Source: Hysterangium stoloniferum (lineage: Eukaryota; Basidiomycota; Agaricomycetes; Hysterangiales; Hysterangiaceae). Taken from it: 64,000 nucleotides of DNA. Within the stretch, counting starts at the first letter, position 1, and every line of letters begins with the position of its first letter. Below, piece after piece: positions 34,684 to 46,570 of the stretch. Location of the stretch: NCBI GenBank assembly GCA_015178975.1, contig WHVD01000032.1, forward strand, positions 310,001 to 374,000, in the 5' to 3' direction. A program made the translations under genes and the position numbers. The notes under the pieces are model-generated. The model did no database searches, was not told the DNA's origin, and saw only the letters and a list, made by a program, of their open reading frames with translations.

Positions 34684-35086
34684 GAATCGAGTACATGGAG
34701 TTGGATGGAGTCTTTGGTCATACCTTATCCCGTTATTTTTGTGATTGTCAAAATCTTTTCAAAGTTGTTTATCTATCTGTCTGTCTCCTACATCGATTAC
34801 ATCTATATGTGCAATATCATCGTTGTTCTGATCTTGTTTTGAACCCTATGACCATTTCCTAATGGTGGCCCATTGTCCATATCACACCGCAACGTGGGGC
34901 GGAGTCATTTTAAGCGTGACGCCCAAGTTAGTTATGTAAGCTGGCGGTTAATGAGTTACTTAACCCGTTTTGGAACTCTTCGACGTCCCTTTAACTTGCT
35001 TTGGAACGCGTGTTTTTGAAGCGAATAGTGTCAGAGAAGTCTCCTTCGACATTGTGCAACAGCTACTAACAATACTATAGACTTTC
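34684..35086. other. Intergenic region, likely beta-tubulin promoter
   Basis: The 400 bp contain CT-rich stretches (TCTATCTGTCTGTCTCC) and CAAC-type motifs near the tubulin ATG, which are common in fungal promoters. No transposon or RNA gene is seen. Confidence 0.4.
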
Positions 35087-37799
35087 ATGGCTCAGGAGAT
35101 AATAACAGTCCAAGTTGGACAGGTAAGTTAGGTCCATTAGAGTCTCGTGCCAAAACGGATCATTTTTACTTTTGCAGGCGGGAAATCAGGTCAGCGATCA
35201 CACCCCAGATAACAGTGATATCATTCCTTACATGTAACCTAGGTTGGAGAAGCCTTTTGGGAGATGATCCTTGCGGAACACGGGCTCGATGGCACGGGGG
35301 TGCGTTTCAATATTTGGAAATGGGGTCGTGTCTAAATTGTGACGATAGGGCTATATCGGCACAGATCCACAGCAGCTTTCAAGGGTTGGATATGTGCTAC
35401 TGGTTGCGTTGTTGACGTTTACTAAGAGCTTGTTCAGATTGGGGTGTACTTCACCGAAGTGAACTCGGAGCGGGCTGCGAAATACGTCCCTAGAAGCGTT
35501 CAGGTCGACTTGGAGACTGGCGTGCTGAACAGGGTTCGTCATAATTAAGCCGCGATTGAAAAAAAATCAATGTTAACGTGGTTTATGCTTCAGATTCGAT
35601 CTGGTCCCCATGGATCGCTCTTTCGACCAGATACCATGATCACAGCCGAATCTAGTATGAATTCCTGCACTCCAAGTTCGCTATTTCTTATAATGGCACT
35701 CTTTCTTCCTCAGGTGCTGGAAATAATTGGGCAAAAGGATGTATGTCTTTGTCACGTTCATTGGCAATTCAAACCACTGATCAGTTCCGCAGACTACACA
35801 GAGGGTTCGTTTTCCAACATTTGAATCGGGTTTTAGCCAGGAACAAGATTCAGTTTGCATGTAGGCGCAGAACTCATCGAGCAAATTCTCGTAAGTCCAT
35901 CTCCGTCTACCTGTCGACGTATTGTTTCTCAACGTACCTCCTTTCGTCTTCAGGAAGTTCTAAGGCACCAATCAGAAGCATGTGACGCCCTGCAAGGTTT
36001 TCAAATGCTGCATTCCCTTGGAGGTGGGACAGGATCTGGGCTTGGATCCCTGTTGTTATCGAAAATACGCGAAGTAAGTGCAAGGCCCGTTCAAGCTTTC
36101 AGCATGTATAACCGAACGATTATAAGGAATATCCTGACCGGATGCTCTCTACTTTCTCTGTTCTTCCGTCTCCGAAGGTACGTTCAAGACTAATGCTTGA
36201 CGTTGTTCATAATAACCGTCCTATCTAGGTCTCGGAGACAATCGTCGAGGTATGATATATGCTGCGTCATGCAGGATGTCTTGAACACAACTTCGTTATC
36301 CTTCAGCCATACAATGCCTTATTATCTATCCATCAACTGGTCGATAATAGCGACATGACGGTTTGTCTGGACAATGAAGCCTTGTAAGAACATGACCGTG
36401 GCCCCTTCCCGTATCTGACAACTCTTGGATAGGTATGACATCTGCGTCAAAACATTGAAGATTCCAAATCCTGCCTTTTCGCAACTTAACAAGGTGCGTC
36501 TGTCTATGTCGCCTGATATCGTTACCGACGACCGCAACTGCCATAGCTGATCTCTCAAGCCATCTGCGGAGTTAGTACGTCTCTGCGTTTCCCAGGACAA
36601 CTCAACGGGTAAGCCTCTTACTTCCACTTGAATTCATGGCTGAGATCTCCTTCCTGATGTCAGCAATCTCCGGAAGCTCTCTATGAATTTGGTCCCCTTC
36701 CCACGTGTGAGTGGACAGACTGCATAGCTTTTGCAAACGCCCTGAACACATCATCCCAGCTTCATTTCTTAGTTCCTTCTTCGACACCATTCTACGCCGA
36801 GTCGTCAAAGTCCTTCCAGGGCAACAATGTCGCTGAGCTCACTTCGTCGTATGTTGACCCGGCTTTGTGCCTTATATATCTCACTAATACATTCCTCGAC
36901 AGCCTGTTCGAGAAGAAGCATGCGCTTGTCGCCGTCGAGCCACGCTTTGGCAAATATCTGACTGCTGCTGTGATTTTCCGAGGAAATGTCTCTTCGAGAG
37001 ATGTACGTGATTACATGTAATCTCTTTGCATTGACTTACTTAATATCCATAGGCCGAGGTATGGACCAATCAGATATAATATGAATACGACTTGTTGAGA
37101 TGTCGTATGTAGACTTCGGTGAACCAACTTCATAACAAGAATTCTAGCATGTTTACCGAGTAAGAATGATTACGTAACCATAAATGAATCTCGCTAATAC
37201 CTTTGTTAGCTGGATTCCTGACAACATTTCACTGTCTTTGTGCAGTGTCCCACCCGTGGGTTTCAAACGAGTATGTTATCATCTCTATCCATCTGTTCAT
37301 TATACTATATATATTAATCTTCATTTCTAGTCTGCAACAGCTCTTGGCAATACCGTATGCCTTTCATTCCGCGCCGTGACTTCTTCATCTCACATTCAAA
37401 ATAGACTGCCATCCAAGATTTATTCAAGCGTAACATGGCACAGTTCTCCGCTATGTTCAAGCGCAAAGCTTTCTTGCATTGGTATGAAGGCGAAGGGATG
37501 GACCAGATGGAGTTTACGGAGGGTGAGTGGCCTGGCTCTTGTGACGGCAAAGTTGACGTCTTCTTTTTAGCTGAGAGTAACGTTCTCGATCTCATGTAAG
37601 TATGCTATAACTGCACCGGGAATCACATACTAATGATGGCATTCGCCTATAGCGCTGAATACCAGCAGGTACGCTTATTTGCAATAAAATATTACAGTCA
37701 ACCATCTGACGTCATCCATAGTATCAGGAAGCGACCCCCGAGGAGGAAGATGGCGAATACGAAGATGGAGACGCTGTTTCGGCAGTCCTCTCTCAATAA
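35087..37799 (+). CDS. Divergent beta-tubulin, intact, about two dozen small exons
   Basis: Exons joined across GT-AG introns give a protein of about 450 residues that aligns end to end with beta-tubulin: [50 protein letters not shown], the GTP-binding loop [80 protein letters not shown], and an acidic tail [11 protein letters not shown]. No frameshift or stop was found in the exons. Beta-tubulin polymerises with alpha-tubulin into microtubules. This copy is unusual: MREI is MAQEI, Cys12 is Ala, and the residues matching His6, Glu198 and Phe/Tyr200 are Thr, Met and Val. It is probably a second, fast-evolving paralogue rather than the housekeeping gene. Confidence 0.88.
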
Positions 37800-38601
37800 C
37801 ACGACGCTCAATTCCACTCGTTTTAAACCTCCTCTACGCAGTGTTCTGCTTTGTTCGATTAGAAAATGGACATCGCAAAAAAAAAAAAACTTAGTGCATC
37901 TCTAATTCATAAGGCTTCCCCCGGTAGTTGTTACTAATCAAATCTTAGTTGGAGCTCTCGATATAGTTTTGATATATGCTTTCAAATTTTACATGCTCAA
38001 TACAGATGGATCGAGCAGTCTATTTTTGCGAACTGGCGAACATATATATTTAGCTCTGAGTGCATCGAAAATGACTTTGACAAGTTCAGGAGGCCTGAGA
38101 TGCGGCATGCTGGTTACTAGAGTTGCTATATATAGAGAGCACCATTATCCGGTTTCCATGCCCAGAATTTGAGTCATTGACGTGAAGCCACTCTCAGGCA
38201 GCATGAACCGGAAGCTTTTGTCCTATCTAAACAAACAACCTTCACACACTGGTAAAAGCTAGTCACACAATTGCCGAATTGACCGGGTCGAGAACGCTGC
38301 CGGTCGTGTGCATGCGGTGGTGTGATGATGTGTGTCAAAAAGCCTCACCACTCCACCTGCCAGTACGGCTCAGGATTCGCCTAGTCCTGACATCAGGATT
38401 CTACAATGAGACCAATGGACGTGAACTCCAGACGGCGTCCTCACGGATTTCTATCATATGACTGAGCGACCTATGTTGCGGACATGGTCACCAAATTTGG
38501 CAGCCAACCTGCTTCATGCGCTACTTAATTATAGAGATTGTTCTGAGATATAACTCAGCAGTGGGAAATGGGAGCAGTTCACAAGACCTCTCCGGGATTA
38601 A
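37800..38601. other. Intergenic region between beta-tubulin and carboxylesterase A
   Basis: No gene is recognised. The last 80 bp are a diverged match to the sequence before carboxylesterase B (44215-44296), so the duplication includes at least part of the promoter. Confidence 0.4.
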
Positions 38602-40555
38602 ATGAAGGTCCTCGACACTCTCAGGCCGTTCATAACTCTCCTTTTAACAGCCTCTGCGACGCTCGCACAGGGCTTGACCGTTCAAACGCAGCAAGGAGCT
38701 GTAGCTGGAACTCTGGTCACTCCTAAAGTCCGACAATTCCTAGGGGTACCATTCGCAGTGGTAACAAGATGGGCAGCCCCTAAGATTCCCCCGACTCGAA
38801 ATACAACACTGCATGCGACAGCTTTCGGCGATTCTTGTATACAAGACCTCAGTGGAAGCCACGGCGAATTTTTGGATCTCATTGGTCTGGGGGACCAGAA
38901 AGTCACACAATCCGAGCATTGCCTTAGCCTGAATATCTGGGCTCCAAGTACGAACAGAAAACAGAGTACAGCTGTCATGATTTGGATATATGGAGGTGGC
39001 TTTGCCTTTGGAACCGTAAGAATACTTGTCTCGTGTTGACGATGCGAATCTTCCCGGCTGATGCCGTAGTTTTGATGTTTTTAGAGTAATACCATAATTT
39101 ACGAGGGACAGGAGCTGGTCGGTAATAATGACGATGTCCTTTTGGTGACCGTCAATTATCGAACCAATATATTCGGCTTCCCTGGTGCCCCTCAGCTTTC
39201 CGGCAAGGCGCAATCCCAAAATTTCGGGGCGCTGGATGTTGACGCAGCAATTCAATGGGTCCACGATAACATCGCCTCATTCGGAGGTAATCCCGCACGC
39301 GTCACGATATTTGGCCAGAGTGCCGGAAGTGGATTGGCTGCGGCATACACGTTCGCCAATCCGACGGACACAAGGGTTAAAGGTAAGACTTGTCACGGAT
39401 TTGCGACCTGTATCCAATCAATTGATTATCTACAGGCGTTATCCAGGAATCGGGCAGGTGAATCAATTAGTTCTTGGAATATGTACAATCTAGCAACTCA
39501 AATGAGTAAAGTTTGGCGGGATTGACCACAGCTTTAACAGCATTTGGCGGTCCCTTGGATCCCTCACAGTGGAATGGGGTCGCAGATGAAGTTGGTTGTG
39601 GTAGTTGTATGCTCTCTATCCGACTATGAAATAGTTTATCCACTTACAAATGCCCTATAGCCGCCACGGCAGCTCAATTGACATGTATGAAAGCTGTCTC
39701 CGCCACCGCCCTAGAAGCTGCGGTGGCTAAGACTGGTAATGGGTTTGTGCCCGTTCAGGATGGTTAGCCGTCAGCCACGATATGTATTATGGCCGTGTAC
39801 TGAGCGAATTAAAGGTATCACGTTCTTTTCAGATGCGACTGACAGATCTGCTGCGGGGAACTTCCTCCATGTGCCGTTGTTAGTGGGGAACACTAATCAA
39901 GAGGGAGATATTTTCGTCGTCGCCGTTGAACAATTAGATCTAGGCTTTGACCTTCCAGGATTGACCACTCTAGGAAGTGATGCTGTCACTAAGGTGCGTG
40001 GTGGATATTCACTGTCACAGTCTATTTGACACTATAATAATGAGCCACGTCCAGATTGTCTTTTCCTGTCCAGCAGGAACGACAGCAAAAGATCACGCAA
40101 AAGTTGCCCCAACTTGGAGATATCGATACGACGGTACTAGTCACATTCCCATCACTCGCTATAATTCCTAATGCAGATATATTATCCCAGCCGTCTTTCC
40201 CGACATCTCCAGTAGGTCAGACCTACGTTCCTTCCATGCCTCAGAACTCCCTATGGTCTTTGGAACCTATAATGCTTCACCATTCGGACCGCCGACCGCC
40301 GCTGAAATCCCGTTTTCGACATATGTCCAGGGAGCTTGGGTATCCTTCGCGCGGGATCCACAACATGGACTCGTGAACTATGGCTGGCCGCTATATAATC
40401 CCGATACAAACAGTCTTGCACTTCTCGGGTCGTCCGATAATCAGACTGGGGTGGTCTTCTCGAGTGGTTCTAGCTACGACTCGGACTGTGGCCTGAGTGA
40501 GTTCGCAGGTACTCTCGCTCTTGATGTGGTCAGTTTTTTGGGAAGTATCTTCTAG
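38602..40555 (+). CDS. Secreted type-B carboxylesterase/lipase, copy A, eight exons
   Basis: Model: 38602-39015, 39085-39382, 39436-39457, 39512-39600, 39661-39762, 39815-39993, 40055-40133, 40221-40555; 1518 nt, 505 residues. A signal peptide (MKVLDTLRPFITLLLTASAT, cleavage near LAQ) is followed by the alpha/beta hydrolase fold. The FLGVPFA start motif, the oxyanion-hole GGG of WIYGGGFAFGT, and the nucleophile in FGQSAGSG are present. The acid is likely Glu in GNTNQEGD, and the His lies in FHASELP. All three catalytic residues are therefore present. Cys pairs of the family (CIQD/EHCLS) are kept. The length is slightly short of the usual 540-560. It would hydrolyse esters outside the cell; the substrate cannot be told. 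It is one of three copies in 6 kb. Confidence 0.87.
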
Positions 40556-40868
40556 ATAGGGTCTATTTTATATTATTTTCCGGGCTTTGTACCTTGGATT
40601 TGACAGCAGCGCATCCTACGCAGTTCCATCAAATTACTGTGTAGTGTACCTAAGTATCTGAATGCCCCTTTTACATTGATGGGCAGGTGGGGAGTAAAAT
40701 ATCAAGAATGGACATCTCCGGTTCTCTAGGCCAATGAACAAGTGCAGATAACACTGAGTTTGCGTTACGTTAGGCTATTGTTCGGATTATTGATATTTGT
40801 GTTGCAAGCCGTTGAGACGCTCACGGCTGTGCTGTGTTTTTTGTGTTATATTATCATCAAGTGATGGA

Positions 40869-41829
40869 CAGTAGCTGAGTCACCAGTTGTATATGGTGGA
40901 CGCCGTAAGCCTGGTGCCCAGTCTTATGTGCGGACCTTTTACTTGTTACATAATCATCGTTTTTCCCCCCGTTCACTAGTTCATCGAGCGATACACCGTG
41001 GTCCTATCAACCTGTGTGGCCCACCCAGTAAGCCTATTTGATGATAGACTTTCAGACGCGCACAAACAACGTTAGTATTACTAAGTTACTGTAACGAACT
41101 ACACGGACCCGAAGCCAGGATGCTTAAGGCGGCCCGGCCCGAAGGATCACTAAATGTAAATAGTCCTTCGCCTAAGGGAAGATGTACGCTATCTCGAGAC
41201 AAGTGAGAGGAATAGGTGGGTGTGGCCTTCTCAGTCCAACATGGTCATTTAATAAACAACGTCAGAATTTATCTTTAGGCCGTCTTCACGTCTTCAGCTC
41301 TGCTGTGCTACGGTTCAACTTTTCTCAGCCACGAGGTTATTAATCTACTCGAATGTCAACTTGGCTCGACAGATGCCGTATTACATACTTAAGGCTTGAC
41401 AGAAACGCAGCAGCTCAAAATGCTGATCGCAGCGATGCCGAGGTCGATGTGCTCACTTCAACACCAGCGCTCACTGCTCACATATTCTGGTTGAAAGCGG
41501 GAAACCCCGATACTTCAAATATGAGGCGCAGAACAATTAGCAAGAAGTATTTAAATCTGGGACAAATCGTTACAGCTCATACCTGCTGGACTGTCCCCCC
41601 ATTGGTCATAACATTGCAAGATGAAACTATTGTTTTTCTGTTTGCTGGATTTATGTCGTTTGGCGTCGCACACGATGGGTTGAGGGTCAACACTCACAGG
41701 GTGCCGTCACTGGGAATTCAGCGTTCCAGAGCATTCGACAATTTCTTGATATTCCATTCGCGACAGCGAACAGATGGTAGCCGCCTCAATTCCCTGCTGC
41801 CAGGAGCGTGTCTTCTAACGTGACAACCT
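40869..41829. other. Spacer between carboxylesterase A and the esterase pseudogene
   Basis: The homology between copies A and B stops at 40868. The 40912-41030 stretch is a dispersed repeat also at 13433-13620. A frame at 41353-41823 (156 codons) is open but not recognised; its HTCWT peptide is probably chance. Confidence 0.45.
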
Positions 41830-42715
41830 CTGGCCACTACTGTGTCTAAGATATCAACGCTGTTACCTCGGAATTTTTTCAAGTTCATAGGGTTGGGAGA
41901 TCAGAGTGCTCAAGAGCCTGAGCATGGCCCAAGTGTCAACGTGTGGACACCAAGCACTGCTATGAACTGCCGTACAAACCTATTAGGTATACACAATACA
42001 CCACAGCTTGTTGACGTCGACCTTCCTCAGAACTTTTAGATGTCGACCTAGCTTTTCAATGGGTACATAACAAGATCGCAAAATTTGGTGGCGACCCAAA
42101 TCGAATCGTTCTTTTTTGCCAATCTGCAGGTAGCGGAATTATTGATGTCTACATCATCCTACAGATCAGATCATTAAATGTAGGATGGCATTTTTGAAAG
42201 CTTTGATATTGGTGCTAGCGATATTAGGCGTAATTGAATAGTTTGGAAGGTCTGTCGACAGGAGACTTATCAATATTCTTTACATTAACGACACCCAAAA
42301 ACACCATAGCAGGCCAATTCCCTGTGCTTCTTGCGCACGCACAGGCACTGGATCCGACTGCTTGGAACACAGAGCAGCGCTGTTGGGTGTGGAAATGGTA
42401 CGTTAACTATCGCGGCATATCGTTTCTAAAGGTCTCCATGCTCATTGGAAAGACTGCACAAGAAGACGATACTTTTATTGTTGGAGGAGAATTAGCAAGC
42501 TCATATTTCACGATCCCCGTTGTTCCACGAGTGGCTGCAGATGCTGCAACTTTGGTGAGAAAGACTTTCATAATATCAATTGATGGTCTTTAATATGTTG
42601 TTAGGTGGCAGTCGAATGCCCGGCCGTGACGACATCAAATGACCGTGTTTGAGGTCCCTATCTGGAGATATCAATATCGATGTGAATACTGTACGTTCCA
42701 TTGTGGTTCATGCAG
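41830..42715 (+). pseudogene. Carboxylesterase pseudogene, third copy
   Basis: Fragments in the right order match the neighbouring esterases. FKFIGLGDQSAQEPEHGPSV corresponds to LIGLGDQKVTQSEHCLS. AFQWVHNKIAKFGGDPNRIV and FCQSAGSG correspond to the nucleophile elbow. LKVSMLIGKTAQEDDTFIVG corresponds to LLVGNTNQEGDIFVV, and VECPAVTTSNDRV corresponds to FSCPAGTTAKDHA. The glycine before the nucleophile elbow is Cys, the start, oxyanion-hole and His exons are missing, and frameshifts separate the pieces. It is much more diverged from A and B than they are from each other. Confidence 0.8.
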
Positions 42716-42811
42716 ATATATGATTTTATACAGTGGATTTCTCCGATATATATATCGTCGCTTCGGCTTGTGGTTCTCCTAGAAGATGAATATCACGATA
42801 TCTGCCGTGTT

Positions 42812-43198
42812 TCAGAGTCTGCGCGTGACGAGAGTTGGATATTCTGCAATCGTCGGGTCGTACATCAGGTAGGGGGAGGCACCGCTTTCATTGTATTTAG
42901 CGGATATCGGTTCAGGTGCACCCACATGTGGTTGATACTTTTTCCCAGCAGGCTTTCGATGAACCCACTTAGTTCCCTTGGCCATGTTCGAGCGGACTTT
43001 GTCATAGGTAAACACCGCCAAAGGCTTGATGTCATCGTGCGTCTTCCATTTGGGCGGGTGCGTCCGCAGGACTCGGGCTCTGAGGCTGTCGTTCGTGATC
43101 CCATGTTGGAGGTGAAAGTCTTGCAGGTCCAGAGGTATGAGCATTCTGGCTATGTCTATGGCATCGATTTTCTCGGTCTCGACCGTGGGGTTCGTCAT
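42812..43198 (-). CDS. Unrecognised open frame, 128 codons
   Basis: The minus-strand frame starts MTNPTVETEKIDAIDIARML and is rich in charged residues (HPPKWKTHDDIKPLAVFTYD, KWVHRKPAGKKYQP). It has no intron, signal peptide or membrane segment. Its composition looks more protein-like than the other anonymous frames nearby, but I know no family for it. It could be an exon of a larger gene or chance. Confidence 0.25.
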   Translation of the reverse strand: MTNPTVETEKIDAIDIARMLIPLDLQDFHLQHGITNDSLRARVLRTHPPKWKTHDDIKPLAVFTYDKVRSNMAKGTKWVHRKPAGKKYQPHVGAPEPISAKYNESGASPYLMYDPTIAEYPTLVTRRL

Positions 43199-44296
43199 CG
43201 TCGCATCCTTAGACTGGGCTGGTGTTTCTTTGCTTGTTTTCTGTCATCGGAATCTCGCTCTGTTCTATGTTCATAACGTGGGGGTAGATATGATATTTGG
43301 GGGGTGGTTGTGGTCTTGTAACTCTTCTGAACCGCTCAGTAGTTTCATGGTTCTTCGGGGAGTGAACTGGTTGGAGGTTCTCGTTAAGTCAGGGCCTGGT
43401 TGTTATGTTGTCTATCTTAGGGCCGTTGTCTCGAGATTGAGTGAAAATGTCGTTGACGTGCATGGCATGGCCATTGTGTGATTTGATGGCATTTTATTTC
43501 ACTCTTTGGTTTCTAATAATTTTATTCAATGGGCTATTTGCTGTTACCCGGCTAGCCTACAGTGGGCCGCCGTTTATGTTGGCTGTCTTTATCTGGTTTA
43601 GGCGGCTAATTTGTTCGAGGTGGGGGCTGATGGGGATACAGTAGACTTGCTCATAACCCATAGCGCCGGGGAACCCCAATTTGGCCCAAATTGCTATGCA
43701 TAATGCATTGTGAGCTGGCAATATGGCAGGCAGGCGCCCAGTCGTTCTGACCCGAACCCTATGCATTATGCATTATGGGAAAGTTTACTGTATATGCTAT
43801 TCAACGATTTTCATACACAGCAAGAGATGGCTGCTGTCACTGAAGTGAACGACGAATAAAGTACCTATAATTCAACGGTGCATTGACTCGTCTGGTCAAG
43901 GGTTTTGTGTGCGGCCCAAGGTTTCTAAACGGCGTAGTGCCAGACTCCGCTGATCGTCCCCGACCTCGTCGGAGGGTGACATGTCTCCTGATATACGTGA
44001 AAAACTTCTTCGGGAGTACGTCCTTTTATGGTGGCTCATGATCTGTGAGTTCAGAAGGGAAGGCACTTTTCCCCAACTGCGTGGTATGTGTCATTATTCG
44101 GGGTAAGCCAAGAAGGATGAGGTATATAGCAGCCCAAACAGTTTTTCTCACCTGTTGTAGGCCCTAACGCCGTCATGATCGGGATCAAGAGCTTCCTATT
44201 TCACAGACTAAATCAATTATCGAAATCGAAGGTGTCCTAAGATATAAGTTGGCAATTGGGGAACACTTGCAACTTACCACACCTCTCTGGGACCAA
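43199..44296. other. Intergenic region upstream of carboxylesterase B
   Basis: No gene. It contains a direct/inverted cluster of ATGCATTATGCATTATG-type words near 43695-43780 (TATGCATAATGCATTG and CTATGCATTATGCATTA). The last 80 bp align loosely with the promoter of copy A. Confidence 0.4.
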
Positions 44297-46255
44297 ATGA
44301 AGGTCCTCGACAGTCTCAAGCCGTTCATAACTCTCCTTTTAACAACCTCAGTAACGCTCGCACAGGATGCCGGCTTGACCGTTCAAACGCAGCAAGGAGC
44401 TGTAGCTGGAACCCTTGTCACTCCTAAAGTCCGGCAATTCCTAGGGGTGCCATTCGCAGTGGTGACCAGATGGGAACCACCCGAAATTCCCCCGACTCGA
44501 AGTACAATACTACAGGCCACAGCTTTCGGCGATTCTTGTATACAAGACATCGATAAAAGTTCCGGCAAATTTTTGGATCTTAGTGGCCTAGGGGACCAGA
44601 AAGTCACAGAATCCGAGCAATGCCTTAGCCTGAATATTTGGGCTCCAAGTTCGGCCAGAAAACAGAGTACAGCTGTGATGATTTGGATATATGGAGGTGG
44701 CTATGCCTTTGGAACCGTAAGAATACTCATGTCGTGTTGACGATGCGAATGTTCGCGGCTGATGCCGGAGTTTGATATTTTTAGAGTAATACCATAATTT
44801 ACGACGGACAGGAGCTGGTCGGTAATAATGACGATGTCCTTTTGGTAACCGTCAATTACCGAACCAATATATTTGGCTTCCCTGGTGCCCCCCAGCTGTC
44901 CAGCAAGAAGCAATCGCAAAATTTCGGGGCGCTGGATGTTGATGCAGCAATTCAATGGGTTCACGATAACATCGCCTCATTCGGAGGTAATCCGGAACGC
45001 ATCACGATATTTGGCCAGAGTGCCGGAAGTGGATTGGCTGCGGCATATACATTTGCCAATCCGACGGACACAAGGGTGAAAGGAAAGACTTGTCACGGAT
45101 TTGCGACCTGTATCCAATCAATTGATTATCTACAGGTGTTATCCAAGAATCGGGCAGGTGAATCAATTAGTTCTTGGAATATGTACAATCCAGCAACTCA
45201 AATGAGTAAAGTTTGGCGGGATTGACCACAGCTTTAACAGCATTTGGCGGTCCCTTGGATCCCTCACAGTGGAATGGGGTCGCAGATGAAGTCGGTTGTG
45301 GTAGTTGTATGCTCTCTATCCGACTATGAAATAGTTTATCCACTTACAAATGCCCTATAGCCGCCACGGCAGCTCAATTGACATGTATGAAAGCTGTCTC
45401 CGCCACCGCCCTAGAAGCTGCGGTGGCTAAGACTGGTAATGGGTTTGAACCCGTTCAGGATGGTTAGCCGTCAGCCACGATATGTATTATGGCCGTGTAC
45501 TGAACGAATTAAAGGTATCACGTTCTTTTCAGATGCGACTGACAGATCTGCTGCGGGGAATTTCCTCCATGTGCCGTTGTTAGTGGGGAACACTAAACAA
45601 GAGGGAGATATTTTCGTCGTCGCCGTTGAACAACTGGATCTAGGCTTTGACATTCCAGGATTGACCACTCTAGGAAGTGATGCTGTCACTAAGGTGCGTA
45701 GTGGATATTCACTGTCACAGTCTATTTGACACTATAATAATGAGCCACGTCCAGGTTGTTTTTTCTTGTCCAGCAGGAACGACAGCAAAAGATCACGCAA
45801 AAGTTGCCCCAACTTGGAGATATCGATATGATGGTACTACTCACATTGCCATTTCTCGCTATAATACCTAATGCAGATATATTATCCCAGCCGTCTTTCC
45901 CGACATCTCCAGTAGGTCAGACCTACGTTCCTTCCATGCCTCGGAACTCCCTATCGTCTTTGGAACCTATAATCCTTCACCATTCGGACCGCCGACCGCC
46001 GCTGAAATCCCGTTTTCGACATATGTTCAAGGAGCTTGGGTATCCTTCGCGCGGGATCCACAACATGGACTCGTGAACTATGGCTGGCCGCTATATAATC
46101 CCGATACAAACAGTCTTGCACTTCTCGGGTCGTCCGATAATCAGACTGGGGTGGTCTTCTCGAGTGGTTCTAGCTACGACTCGGACTGTGGCCTGAGTGA
46201 GTTCGCAGGTACTCTCGCTCTTGATGTGGTCAGTTTTTTGGGAAGTATCTTCTAG
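44297..46255 (+). CDS. Secreted type-B carboxylesterase/lipase, copy B, eight exons
   Basis: Model: 44297-44716, 44785-45082, 45136-45157, 45212-45300, 45361-45462, 45515-45693, 45755-45833, 45921-46255; 1524 nt, 507 residues. The exon structure is that of copy A, shifted by exactly 5700 bp from exon 2 onward. It has two extra residues after the signal peptide (AQDAGLTV versus AQGLTV). Catalytic Ser (FGQSAGSG), Glu (GNTKQEGD) and His (FHASELP) are all kept. Exon 1 and intron 1 differ from copy A clearly more than exons 2-8 and the 3' flank do, where only scattered changes occur. The 3' flank stops being esterase-type at 46571, where the right arm of the inverted repeat begins. Confidence 0.87.
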
Positions 46256-46570
46256 ATAGGGTCTGCTTTACATTATTTTCCGGGCTTTGTACCTTGCATT
46301 TGACAGCAGCGCATCCTACGCATTTCCATCAAATTACTGTGCAGTGTACCTAAGTATCTGAATGCCCTTTTTACATTGATGGGCAGGTGGGGAGTAAAAT
46401 ATCAAGAATGGACATCTCCGGTTCTCTAGGCCAATGAACAAGTGCAGATAACACTGAGTTTGCGTTGCGTTAGGCTATTGTTCGGATTTATTGATATTTG
46501 TGTTGCAAGCCGTTGAGATGCTGACGGCTGTGCTGTGTTTTTTGTGTTATATTATATCATCAAGTGATGG

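Noticed and set aside
34367-34744. Frame of 125 codons overlapping exon 2 of the nuclear-type gene
   Set aside because: It is out of frame with the spliced model and composed of intron and exon in the wrong phase.
36322-36808. Minus-strand frames inside the beta-tubulin gene
   Set aside because: They are antisense shadows; the plus-strand exons encode tubulin without interruption.
41353-41823. 156-codon frame before the esterase pseudogene as an esterase N-terminus
   Set aside because: It has no signal peptide and no FLGVPFA-type motif. Homology to the esterases starts only at about 41850.
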